Origin: Anaerolineae bacterium
Lineage (GTDB): Bacteria; Chloroflexota; Anaerolineae; B4-G1; SLSP01
Assembly: GCA_026645815.1 (NCBI GenBank)
Contig: JAPKMR010000004.1
Span: 1-64,000 of the forward strand
Direction: 5' to 3'
DNA: 64,000 nucleotides
The translations under genes and the position numbers were made by a program. Within the stretch, counting starts at the first letter, position 1. Every line of letters starts with the position of its first letter. The notes under the pieces were generated by a model that saw nothing but the letters and a program-made list of their open reading frames with translations, had not been told where the DNA came from and did not search any database. Below, in pieces: positions 53,233 through 61,173 of the stretch.

Positions 53233-55551
53233 ATGGTAGTTAAAGATCACAGCCGTTGTGCCTCAACGCACAGTCATCATCTCCGTTTACGACCAGCCTT
53301 GCGCAGATGGAAATTGCGAGGGTTGTTATTGGCGTTGTGCGTGCTGGTCTCGATATCTATCTGGCCCAGACAACCCATCGCCGCCCAGACATCCACTGAT
53401 GAGCAGCGCAAGAATATCCTGGTGCTCAATGCTTACAATCAAGGATTAAGTTGGAGTGACAATGTTGTCCGTGGTATCACATCGGTGCTCAACCCCGAAA
53501 CCGAAGCGGTTGAGTTATACCTGGAGTACATGGATACCAAACGCCTTGTACCTGATGCTGCGTATTATGAACGCCTCTATGAGCTCTATAAGCAGAAATA
53601 TGACGCGGTGAAATTCGATGTCATTATTGTTGCCGATAATGACGCCTTCAATTTCATGTTGGAGTATCACAATCGGCTTTTCCCTGATGTGCCGGTCGTC
53701 TTTTGCGGCGTCAATCTCTTTGAAGATGCTATGTTGGAGGGTAAGCGACAACAGTTTACAGGTGTGGTGGAGAATGTGGATATTCGCGCCACTTTGGATG
53801 TGGCATTGGCGCAACGACCTCAAACCCGGGAGATCCTCGTTGTCAATGATGGTACGACTACCGGTTTAGTGTACTCGCGCCTGTTTCGCGAGGTGGCTCA
53901 GGATTATCAGGATCGGGTCAATTTCGTATATTATGAGAATACTGATGTGCGGGCGCTCGAGGTGGCGTTGCGCAATTTGACTGAAGACAATCTGGTATTG
54001 TTGATTCTCTTCAATCGTGACCGCTCGCAACGTTTCTACACTTATGAACAGGCCATTGATCTGATATACGCCAATACCAAAGCGCCTATTTATGGTCTGT
54101 GGGATTTTTATCTTGGGCGTGGTATGGTGGGTGGCAAATTGACCAACGCCTTCTCTCAAGGTGAAGCGGCAGCCTTCAAAGCTCAGCGGATTCTGGAAGG
54201 AAGCGCCGCCGGCGATATTCCCATTCAATGGGAAAGTCCCAATCGTTATATGTTTGATTATCGTGAATTGCAGAAATTTGGCATTGATACAGCGACTTTG
54301 CCCGTAAATAGCGAGGTCATTAACCGTCCGCTTTCATTCCTAGAGCAATATAGGGCTGTTATCTGGCCCTTGTCAGCGGTAGGTGTTGTGCTTCTGGGCA
54401 CGATTGTGGCGCAGTCTATCAGCGCTGCCCGTCGTCGTCGCATCGAGGCGGCGTTACGGGTCAGCAATGCGGATTTACTGGAGGCGCGCGCTTCTTTGGA
54501 GGAGCGGGTTGATGCCCGCACCCGTGATCTCACTAAACGCACTCAACAGCTGCAGCTTGCGGCAGAAGTTGCCCGTGATGTCGCTTCGATTCATGACGAG
54601 GATAGATTGCTGGATTCCATGGTCAATCTCATCTCCGATCGTTTTGGTTATTACCATGCGGGTATTTTCCTGGCAAACCCTGAGGGTACTTATGCTCAAC
54701 TGCGGGCAACCTCTTCAGAGGGTGGGCAGCGTATGTTGGCGCGTGGACACCGGCTTGATGCGGGGGTTGGCATCGTGGGTTCGGTTTTGGTAACTGGACG
54801 TCCGCGAATTGCTCTTGACGTAGGGGCAGATGCGGTGTGGTTCAACAATCCTGATTTGCCGCAGACGCGCTCGGAGCTGGGTTTGCCTCTTCGTGCACGG
54901 GAGCAGGTCATCGGTGTTTTGGATGTGCAATCTACTGAGCCTGAGGCTTTTTCTGAAGAGGACGTCACGGTATTGCAGACCATGGTGGAGCAACTGGCGC
55001 TGGCGCTAGATAATGTTCGCCTTTTGGAGGAGAGTGAAGCAGCGCTTGCTCGTATGGAGCGCGCATTTGGCCAGGAAACGAGAACAGCCTGGGCGGAGCG
55101 CAAACGCCGCGGTCTGCCAGCCTATCGCTTTGAGGGACGAACCGTTTCGCCCGTCACTGGTGCTGCATCTGTAGAGACCAGTCCTGAGGCGCAACGTTTC
55201 TCAACCCAAATTACCCTGCGTGATCAGATCTTGGCTACTCTGGAATTGGAGCGCTCTTCTGAGCGGCCCTGGACCCCGGATGAGTTGGAGCTGGTACAGA
55301 CGCTTACAGAGCAGGCAGCGTTGGCGCTTGATAACGCGCGGCTCTTTGAGGATACCCTCCGTCGCAGTGAACGCGAGCGATTGGTCGGCCAAATCGTAGA
55401 TAATATCCGTGCGTCGGCATCCGTCGAACAGGCGTTGCAACGTGCTTTGAGTGACATGAGCCGCGTGCTCGGCGCGGCTGAGTTGGTGGCACAGTTGGGG
55501 CGCGAGCCTGCTGCGCAGGCTGTACCCAGCCCGTTGGGGGAGGATAATTGA
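53233..55551 (+). CDS. ABC_sub_bind / TM / GAF sensor of the array, second of a pair
   Basis: A 772-residue paralogue of the preceding sensor. ATG 53233 is preferred because AGGAG lies 7 bases upstream; ATG 53194 gives 13 more codons with a weak AAGGTG. Signal/TM (about 26-53), ABC_sub_bind domain (about 60-363; NILVLNAYNQGLSWSD, EYMDTKRLVPDA, YGLWDFYLGRGMVGG), TM (about 373-398), coiled coil, GAF (about 443-596), degenerate GAF (about 610-706) and a divergent terminal module (DNIRASASVEQALQRALSDM). Hairpin variants lie near both ends (53254-53268 and 55518-55531). Stop and next start share one base. Confidence 0.84.
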   Translation: MVVKDHSRCASTHSHHLRLRPALRRWKLRGLLLALCVLVSISIWPRQPIAAQTSTDEQRKNILVLNAYNQGLSWSDNVVRGITSVLNPETEAVELYLEYMDTKRLVPDAAYYERLYELYKQKYDAVKFDVIIVADNDAFNFMLEYHNRLFPDVPVVFCGVNLFEDAMLEGKRQQFTGVVENVDIRATLDVALAQRPQTREILVVNDGTTTGLVYSRLFREVAQDYQDRVNFVYYENTDVRALEVALRNLTEDNLVLLILFNRDRSQRFYTYEQAIDLIYANTKAPIYGLWDFYLGRGMVGGKLTNAFSQGEAAAFKAQRILEGSAAGDIPIQWESPNRYMFDYRELQKFGIDTATLPVNSEVINRPLSFLEQYRAVIWPLSAVGVVLLGTIVAQSISAARRRRIEAALRVSNADLLEARASLEERVDARTRDLTKRTQQLQLAAEVARDVASIHDEDRLLDSMVNLISDRFGYYHAGIFLANPEGTYAQLRATSSEGGQRMLARGHRLDAGVGIVGSVLVTGRPRIALDVGADAVWFNNPDLPQTRSELGLPLRAREQVIGVLDVQSTEPEAFSEEDVTVLQTMVEQLALALDNVRLLEESEAALARMERAFGQETRTAWAERKRRGLPAYRFEGRTVSPVTGAASVETSPEAQRFSTQITLRDQILATLELERSSERPWTPDELELVQTLTEQAALALDNARLFEDTLRRSERERLVGQIVDNIRASASVEQALQRALSDMSRVLGAAELVAQLGREPAAQAVPSPLGEDN
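55518..55531. repeat. Hairpin GGCTG-TACC-CAGCC at a 3' coding end
   Basis: Third stem version of the TACC-loop family; both arms differ from CGTTG/CAACG in a pairing-preserving way. It encodes AVPS near the C-terminus of the second ABC_sub_bind sensor. Confidence 0.6.
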
Positions 55552-57068
55552 TGAGCACTACCGTTGTACACGACGCCGTTGTACCCAACGCCGGCGCTTC
55601 CAAACAGCCCAGGTCCATTCTCGAGCAGACTGCCGCGCGTAAATCCTATACACTTTTGATGGTGACGCGTTTCACCTTCGTCGCGATTGTTGTGTTGGTT
55701 TTGTTTTCTTTTCTAGCATCGCAACTGGCTCTGGATTTCCCGCTGTTGACGGTATTGCCGCTCCTGGGGATTTACGTGTTGCTGGTGATTTTGGTCCGGT
55801 GGGTGCGTGCTCGGGGGGCCGTAGAATGGGCTTCGCGCATCTATCTGATTACCACTGGTTTGATTATTCTTACCCTCTCTTATTTCTTGGGAGGTCCGAC
55901 AGGACCTATGAGCCTGGCTTTTGGGCCTTTGGTCATTATTGCCGCATTGATCAGTGGGCGTGGCGCCGCTTTGGGTTCGGCTCTGGGGGTGTTATTACTT
56001 GCCGGGGTGTGGGTTGTTCTGCAGAGCTCGGGTGTGCTTGTCCCTTATTCCCTGACTCCTGTGGTGGGGCGTGTGTTGGCCTTAGGGATGTTGCTCATCT
56101 GTTTAGGAGTGTCGGTGGCGCTACTGGCGGTTTTTGTGGGGCTAGCGGAATCGGGTCTGGTTGCCGCGCACCAACGCGGCGAAGAATTGGCTGAAGCATT
56201 GCAGAGTGCGGAGCTGGCAGTCAGGGCTGAAGGTGATGCCCGGCAGCAAGTGCTAAGCACCATAGAACAATTGCAAGAGAGCGTGCAGGAATATACAGCC
56301 TTTCTGGGCCGCGTGGAGGAGGGCGATTTTGATGCTCGCCTTGATATGAAAGCCATGGCCGACCGTGTGGCTAGTCCGGCGTTGCTTGCTTTAGGATCTC
56401 GGTTGAACCGGACGGTTGAGACGTTGGTTACGACTTTGACTGAGTTGCGGGTGGTGCAGCAACGCTATCTTCAGGAGGCCTGGACGATGTTCCTGGAGGG
56501 CGGTCAGGGACGTCGTGGTTTTCGCGCCAAAGATGGGGAAGTTGCTATGATCGAACCTACCTGGCGCCCGTCGATGACGGAGGCGGTGAAGTTGCACCGT
56601 TTGGGACAACGCGGCACCGTGGTGGAATCTGGAGAATTGGCTCTTCCAATTGCTGTACGCGATGAGGTGGTCGGGGCAGTGAGTGCTCGTCGTACGGATG
56701 GTAACCCCTGGACTGCCGAAGAGTTAGCGTTGATTGAGTCGGTAATGGATCAGCTGGGACAGACTTTGGAAACCCTGCGCCTGGTTGAGGAAACTCAACG
56801 GCAGGCTCAACGTCAACAAGTCTTGGGTGATCTATCGGTACGCTTTGGACGTTCATTTGATGTGGATGCGTTGTTACAACAAGCGGTTATGGATTTGGGA
56901 CGCCTTCTTGATCTTGATGAGGTAACGGTCTTCCTAGAGCCGTCTGCGGCGACGCCGTCTGCGGATGCGCCCGCATCTCCGGATGCGGCCGCATCTCCGG
57001 ATGCCGCGTCGCTTGCTGGTACTGACGAAACGCCCGGCATGAATGCCGCTCGGCATGAATGCCGCTGA
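55551..57068 (+). CDS. Membrane array protein lacking the canonical GAF domain
   Basis: A 505-residue protein. ATG 55551 shares a base with the previous stop and follows GGGGGAGG. The N-terminal VVHDAVVPNAG is translated hairpin repeat (55562-55590). Six helices (about 38-195), a helical HAMP-like region (about 240-310), then directly the degenerate GAF (YLQEAWTMFLEGGQGRRGF and onward) and the terminal module VRFGRSFDVDALLQQAVMDLGRLL. The canonical GAF present in its neighbours is absent. The C-terminal Ala/Pro/Ser/Asp-rich tail is encoded by further palindromic units (56973-57004, 57035-57064). Confidence 0.8.
   Translation: MSTTVVHDAVVPNAGASKQPRSILEQTAARKSYTLLMVTRFTFVAIVVLVLFSFLASQLALDFPLLTVLPLLGIYVLLVILVRWVRARGAVEWASRIYLITTGLIILTLSYFLGGPTGPMSLAFGPLVIIAALISGRGAALGSALGVLLLAGVWVVLQSSGVLVPYSLTPVVGRVLALGMLLICLGVSVALLAVFVGLAESGLVAAHQRGEELAEALQSAELAVRAEGDARQQVLSTIEQLQESVQEYTAFLGRVEEGDFDARLDMKAMADRVASPALLALGSRLNRTVETLVTTLTELRVVQQRYLQEAWTMFLEGGQGRRGFRAKDGEVAMIEPTWRPSMTEAVKLHRLGQRGTVVESGELALPIAVRDEVVGAVSARRTDGNPWTAEELALIESVMDQLGQTLETLRLVEETQRQAQRQQVLGDLSVRFGRSFDVDALLQQAVMDLGRLLDLDEVTVFLEPSAATPSADAPASPDAAASPDAASLAGTDETPGMNAARHECR
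55562..55590. repeat. Two hairpin units at a 5' coding end
   Basis: A degenerate copy (CGTTGTACACGACG) and an exact copy (CGTTGTACCCAACG) at 15-base period, read as VVHDAVVPNA. Confidence 0.75.
56973..57064. repeat. Cluster of four short palindromes in a C-terminal coding tail
   Basis: GCATCTCCGGATGC occurs twice at an 18-base period (56973-56986, 56991-57004), and CGGCATGAATGCCG twice at a 16-base period (57035-57048, 57051-57064). They encode the low-complexity tail of one array protein and run up to the ribosome site of the next. Confidence 0.75.
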
Positions 57069-57087
57069 AGCGCCAAAGGTGAGATCT

Positions 57088-60000
57088 ATGAGTGAAGAAA
57101 TAACAAACCCGGTATACGCTAGCGCGCTCTGTCGCGCGACACGCTCTGTAATTGATCAGCAAGATTTGCAGGGTGTGTTTGAGGCGATTGTGGCAGGTGC
57201 AGCTGAGGCGTTACAAGCTCATTGTGTAGTGCTGTATGCGGTAGATGTCGCTGCGGCCCAGATAACCCATGTTGCCAAAGGTGGAGCGGATCTCAGCCAA
57301 TTAGAATCCCTTAATTTCGCTGATTTAGAAGAGGGTTTGCCTGGATGGGCCATGCGCGAAAGACAGATTGCCTTTTCCGCGAAGGCCATGGTTATTGGAG
57401 ACCCGCGCGAATCCCCTGCAGTGCGCCGGCGTCGTGCGGAAAAGGACATCGGTTCGTATGTCGTGGCGCCGATATTGCATGGCGAGCAGATATTGGGCCT
57501 TTTGAACGTTCATAATACGATGGCGCAACCCGATTTCACGGCTGAAGACATTGCGCTCATTGAGACTTTAGCCGACCAGGCTGCGGTGGCTATCCAAAAT
57601 GCCCGATTATTGGCCGGCGTGCATCACAAGGGAGACCTCCTGGCAGCTGGTGCAGAGGTGTCTCGCATTATCGCTGCGGCATTCATGCCGACTGAACCCA
57701 ACCTTGATCTGTTGCTGTCACAGGTGGCAACGGTGGTGCAGGAGCGTTTTGCCCTTACCTACGTCGGTGTGTACCTGTTGGACCCCACCGGACAGTGGGC
57801 AGTCCTACGCGCCGCTGCTGGCGAGGTGGCGCAGCTGTCGGAAAGGTACCCCGTTGTAGGGGCGGGCCTTGTGCCCGCCCTTGGGGCGGACACACAGGAT
57901 CGCCCCTACAAATTGACGCTCCCCCTCCTTGGACGCCAGCGTCAACGACAAGATGCCACGGTGTTGGGTGTGATGACCGTTGGGGCGGGCGTTGGGGCAG
58001 GCGTTGGGGCGGATCTACGTGCCTGCCCACCTGGCGCCTTCTCAGATGAGGATATCGCAGTATTGCGAATGTTCGCCGATCAGCTTGCGACGGCCATTGA
58101 GAACATCCACCTCGCTGAACAATCCCAAAGACGCCTTCGGGAATTATCGGTGCTTGGTGACCTGCAACAGGCCTTTGCTGAAGCGCACAACCTCGACACA
58201 ATCCTGAACAGCGCTTACGAGCAGATCAGCCGTGTGTTTGACACGAAAGATTTTTACATCGCCACGTATCAGGAAGGTCGCGACGAGTGGACGCTGGCTT
58301 TTCAGATGGCACATGGAGAGTTGCAGACCCCACGTGTGCACAAGTTGGGGCAAGGGCTAACCGGGTATATTATTCGCAATCGTTGCCCATTGCACCTGGC
58401 GAACCTGGATGAGAATCGGGCTTTTATGGCGTCGCAGGGTTTGGGACTGGTCGGCGATGAGGCGCTTTCCTGGTTAGGTGTACCGTTGATTACATCTGGC
58501 AGGGTTGTTGGTGTAATGGCGATCGAAAGCTACGAGGCGGAGAATTTATTCACGCCTTCTGACCAGGATTTGCTTTCCACTATCGCATTGCAGGTGGCCA
58601 ATGCGCTCGAGTCAAATCGTCTTCTAGGCGAGGTGGGGCAGCGCGCTGTACAACTACAGACCGCAGCAGAAGTAGCGCGCGCGACATCTTCAATTCTCAA
58701 TTTACAGGAACTTCTTGAGCGTTCTGTGGAACTGATTCGGGACCGGTTTGACTATTATTATGTTGGCGTTTTTCTTGCCGACGCGGACCGTCATTGGGCG
58801 TTATTACGCGCCGGCACGGGTGAGGCCGGGCAACGTATGTTGGCGGCCGGGCACCGGCTGGAGGTGGGCGGAACCTCAATGATTGGCGCCTGTATTCAAG
58901 ACGCGCAGGCACGCATTGCGCTTGATGTCGGTGTTGAAGCGGTGCGTTTCGATAATCCATTGTTGCCGGAAACGCACTCCGAAATGGCAGTGCCCCTGCG
59001 CCGTGGAGATCAGGCCATCGGAGCGCTGACGGTTCAATCTGCTGAGCGTGGCGCTTTCTCACAGGTAGACGTGGTGTTGATGACGACCATCGCCGACCAG
59101 CTGGCAACCGCACTAGAAAATGCGCGCTTATTTGCCGAGAGCCAACGCGATGCTGAAGAAGTCAACCTGCTCTATCGTGCTGCCTCGGAGCTCAATTCCA
59201 GTCCTGATTACGCTGCAATTCTTGAAGCGTTACGGCAATATACGGTTTTGGGTGAGACGGATATTTTTGCCAGTGTAGAACGTTTTGATCATCCCTGGAC
59301 ACCTGATTCTCCGCCGGCAGCGCTTTCGCCTTTGGCGCGGTGGACAAACGACATACCACCGGAAGCTTTTGACGCGCATTACCTTCTGGCATTATTTGGC
59401 GCGGCTCAATTGGTGAGTCCGGATACCCCAGCGTTGATTTCTGATTTGAAAGCGAATGGTCGTTTGGATGCCAGCGCACGTCGTTTCTTCCTCGAGCGTT
59501 TCAAAGCGGCATCCCTGGCGCTTATTCCCTTAGTCGCAGGTGGTGAGTGGACCGGTCTGCTAGTTGCCGCCTACCGGCAACCTCATGCTTTCTCGGCGGT
59601 CGAAGCGCGGATTTTGATGAACCTGGCTGGACAGGCTGCTGTAGCGCTGGAAAACCGGGTGCGCCTGGAGGCAATCTCACGCAAGGACGTTGAGCAGAGC
59701 GCACTCATCAACAATATTCCGGACACCATCTATTTCAAGGACATGGAATTACGTTTCACTCGTGTCAATCCGGCCCAGGCTACTATGTTGGGCGTAGACA
59801 ACCCGGAGCAGGCGGTGGGGAAGACGGATCTGGACTTCTTCGTGGGACCTAGCGCCGAAAGCGCCTGGGAAGATGATCTGCGAGTGATTCGCGATGGTGA
59901 ATCCATCATTGGTCGTCTGGAACATATCGTCAACCGTGAAGGTCAATCGCGATGGTTCTCGGCGACGAAAATCCCTATGCGTGATGCCGCGGGACGAATT

Positions 60001-61170
60001 ATTGGTTTGGTCGGCATATCCAGCGATGTGACGGAATTGAAGACGATTCAGGATGCTGCCCAGCAACGTGCTGCGGAACTCCAGCAGGCAGCACTTATTT
60101 CGCGCACTCTATCAGCGATTCTGGATACCGCGGAGCTCCTGCCGAAGGCTGTGACGGAAATACAGGAGCGTTTGGGCTATCCCGGTGTGGCAATCTTCTT
60201 GCAGGATGAGGTGTCTTCGGCGGACGATGTACCCAACGCCGATGCTTCAGATTCCGAAGCCGCTCATTGGTTGCTTTTACGTGCTGCGGCGGGAGATCGC
60301 GCGGCGGAGGTCCTGGTCGCGGATTCGCGTTTACCGCTCCCGGGAGATAGCCCCGCGGCTCTCTGCGTTCTGCAGCGTGAACCGCAGCTGACCGGGGCTA
60401 TAAGTGTGCCTCTTCTTGTTCCGCAGTCTGAAGGTGGGCGCATCACCGAGATTGCTCTGCCACTTCTGCGCGGTATGCAGACCTTAGGAGCACTGTGCAT
60501 TCAATCCACAACGGCGGATGCCTTTGTTGCGGATGATGTGGCGATGTTGCAAACCATTGCCGACCAGCTGGCGAATGCGCTGGAAATCTCCCGTCTCTTG
60601 ACCGAAGCGGACCGCAATGTTCATCAGCTGGAAGCCGTCGTCGGTACATACACCTTGGAATCCTGGCGTGAGTTCCTGACGAAGACACAACGCTCGCGCG
60701 GTTATAGATATCGCGGCTTTGACCTTGAAGTAGCAACCGAACACAGCGCCGAATCCCAACAGGCGTGGCGTGAGGGGCGCCCCGTGGTGCAACAGCAGTC
60801 ATCAGGCGTCGGAAATGGCGCAGACGCTGTACCCAGCGGCATTGAGGGAGTGACCACTCTAGCCGTCCCAATTCGTGTGCGTGAACAGATTATCGGTGTG
60901 CTCAATGTGCGCTCGCGTGGCAGTGAATTGGCACCTGATGCCCTTAATTTACTTGAGGAGGCTGGTTCACGCTTAGGACAGGCTCTGGAAACTGCGCGCT
61001 TGTTAGAGGATACGCGTGCTCGCGCCACGCGCGAACAGCTGGCGAGCACGATTAGCGGTCGGGTTCGCGCCGAGGTTGAAGTTGAATCTCTGCTCGAGCG
61101 GGCGTTGCGTGAGCTGAGCCTGGCACTGGGTGTGCGTCGAGCTGCAGTCGAATTGGAAGTGAAGGAGTAA
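57088..61170 (+). CDS. Large multi-GAF / PAS sensor of the array
   Basis: A 1360-residue soluble protein. ATG 57088 follows AAAGGTGAG; the open frame upstream overlaps the previous gene's repeat tail. Domains: GAF1 (about 22-171), GAF2 (about 185-336), GAF3 (about 361-514), GAF4 (about 525-681), GAF5 (about 695-855), PAS (about 868-988; LINNIPDTIYFKDMELRFTR), GAF6 (about 1001-1171), degenerate GAF (about 1185-1305) and the terminal module SGRVRAEVEVESLLERALREL. GAF2 is interrupted by a nested palindrome and a tandem repeat (57855-58028), and by CGGCATTCATGCCG at its start. GAF6 holds a degenerate hairpin copy (60225-60238). No kinase domain. It may be the hub of the array. Confidence 0.86.
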   Translation: MSEEITNPVYASALCRATRSVIDQQDLQGVFEAIVAGAAEALQAHCVVLYAVDVAAAQITHVAKGGADLSQLESLNFADLEEGLPGWAMRERQIAFSAKAMVIGDPRESPAVRRRRAEKDIGSYVVAPILHGEQILGLLNVHNTMAQPDFTAEDIALIETLADQAAVAIQNARLLAGVHHKGDLLAAGAEVSRIIAAAFMPTEPNLDLLLSQVATVVQERFALTYVGVYLLDPTGQWAVLRAAAGEVAQLSERYPVVGAGLVPALGADTQDRPYKLTLPLLGRQRQRQDATVLGVMTVGAGVGAGVGADLRACPPGAFSDEDIAVLRMFADQLATAIENIHLAEQSQRRLRELSVLGDLQQAFAEAHNLDTILNSAYEQISRVFDTKDFYIATYQEGRDEWTLAFQMAHGELQTPRVHKLGQGLTGYIIRNRCPLHLANLDENRAFMASQGLGLVGDEALSWLGVPLITSGRVVGVMAIESYEAENLFTPSDQDLLSTIALQVANALESNRLLGEVGQRAVQLQTAAEVARATSSILNLQELLERSVELIRDRFDYYYVGVFLADADRHWALLRAGTGEAGQRMLAAGHRLEVGGTSMIGACIQDAQARIALDVGVEAVRFDNPLLPETHSEMAVPLRRGDQAIGALTVQSAERGAFSQVDVVLMTTIADQLATALENARLFAESQRDAEEVNLLYRAASELNSSPDYAAILEALRQYTVLGETDIFASVERFDHPWTPDSPPAALSPLARWTNDIPPEAFDAHYLLALFGAAQLVSPDTPALISDLKANGRLDASARRFFLERFKAASLALIPLVAGGEWTGLLVAAYRQPHAFSAVEARILMNLAGQAAVALENRVRLEAISRKDVEQSALINNIPDTIYFKDMELRFTRVNPAQATMLGVDNPEQAVGKTDLDFFVGPSAESAWEDDLRVIRDGESIIGRLEHIVNREGQSRWFSATKIPMRDAAGRIIGLVGISSDVTELKTIQDAAQQRAAELQQAALISRTLSAILDTAELLPKAVTEIQERLGYPGVAIFLQDEVSSADDVPNADASDSEAAHWLLLRAAAGDRAAEVLVADSRLPLPGDSPAALCVLQREPQLTGAISVPLLVPQSEGGRITEIALPLLRGMQTLGALCIQSTTADAFVADDVAMLQTIADQLANALEISRLLTEADRNVHQLEAVVGTYTLESWREFLTKTQRSRGYRYRGFDLEVATEHSAESQQAWREGRPVVQQQSSGVGNGADAVPSGIEGVTTLAVPIRVREQIIGVLNVRSRGSELAPDALNLLEEAGSRLGQALETARLLEDTRARATREQLASTISGRVRAEVEVESLLERALRELSLALGVRRAAVELEVKE
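57855..57910. repeat. 56-bp nested palindrome inserted in a GAF domain
   Basis: Outer arms TGTAGGGGCG (57855-57864) and CGCCCCTACA (57901-57910) are perfect. Inside, GGGCGGGC (57860-57867) and GCCCGCCC (57873-57880) form a second hairpin. It is translated in frame as an Ala/Gly/Pro-rich loop, about residues 256-275 of the large sensor. Its composition differs from the rest of the gene, and it has the look of dispersed intergenic palindromes. Confidence 0.85.
57979..58028. repeat. 12-bp tandem repeat plus inverted repeat in the same GAF domain
   Basis: GTTGGGGCGGGC, GTTGGGGCAGGC and a partial third unit (57979-58012) encode VGAGVGAGVGA. GGGCAGGC (57995-58002) also pairs with GCCTGCCC (58021-58028). 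This is 68 bases after the nested palindrome. Confidence 0.75.
60825..60838. repeat. Hairpin CGCTG-TACC-CAGCG inside a CDS
   Basis: Sits in a segment almost identical to that at 35624-35650 (both encode AVPSGIEGV), at the same place in the degenerate GAF domain. Confidence 0.7.
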
Positions 61171-61173
61171 GCC

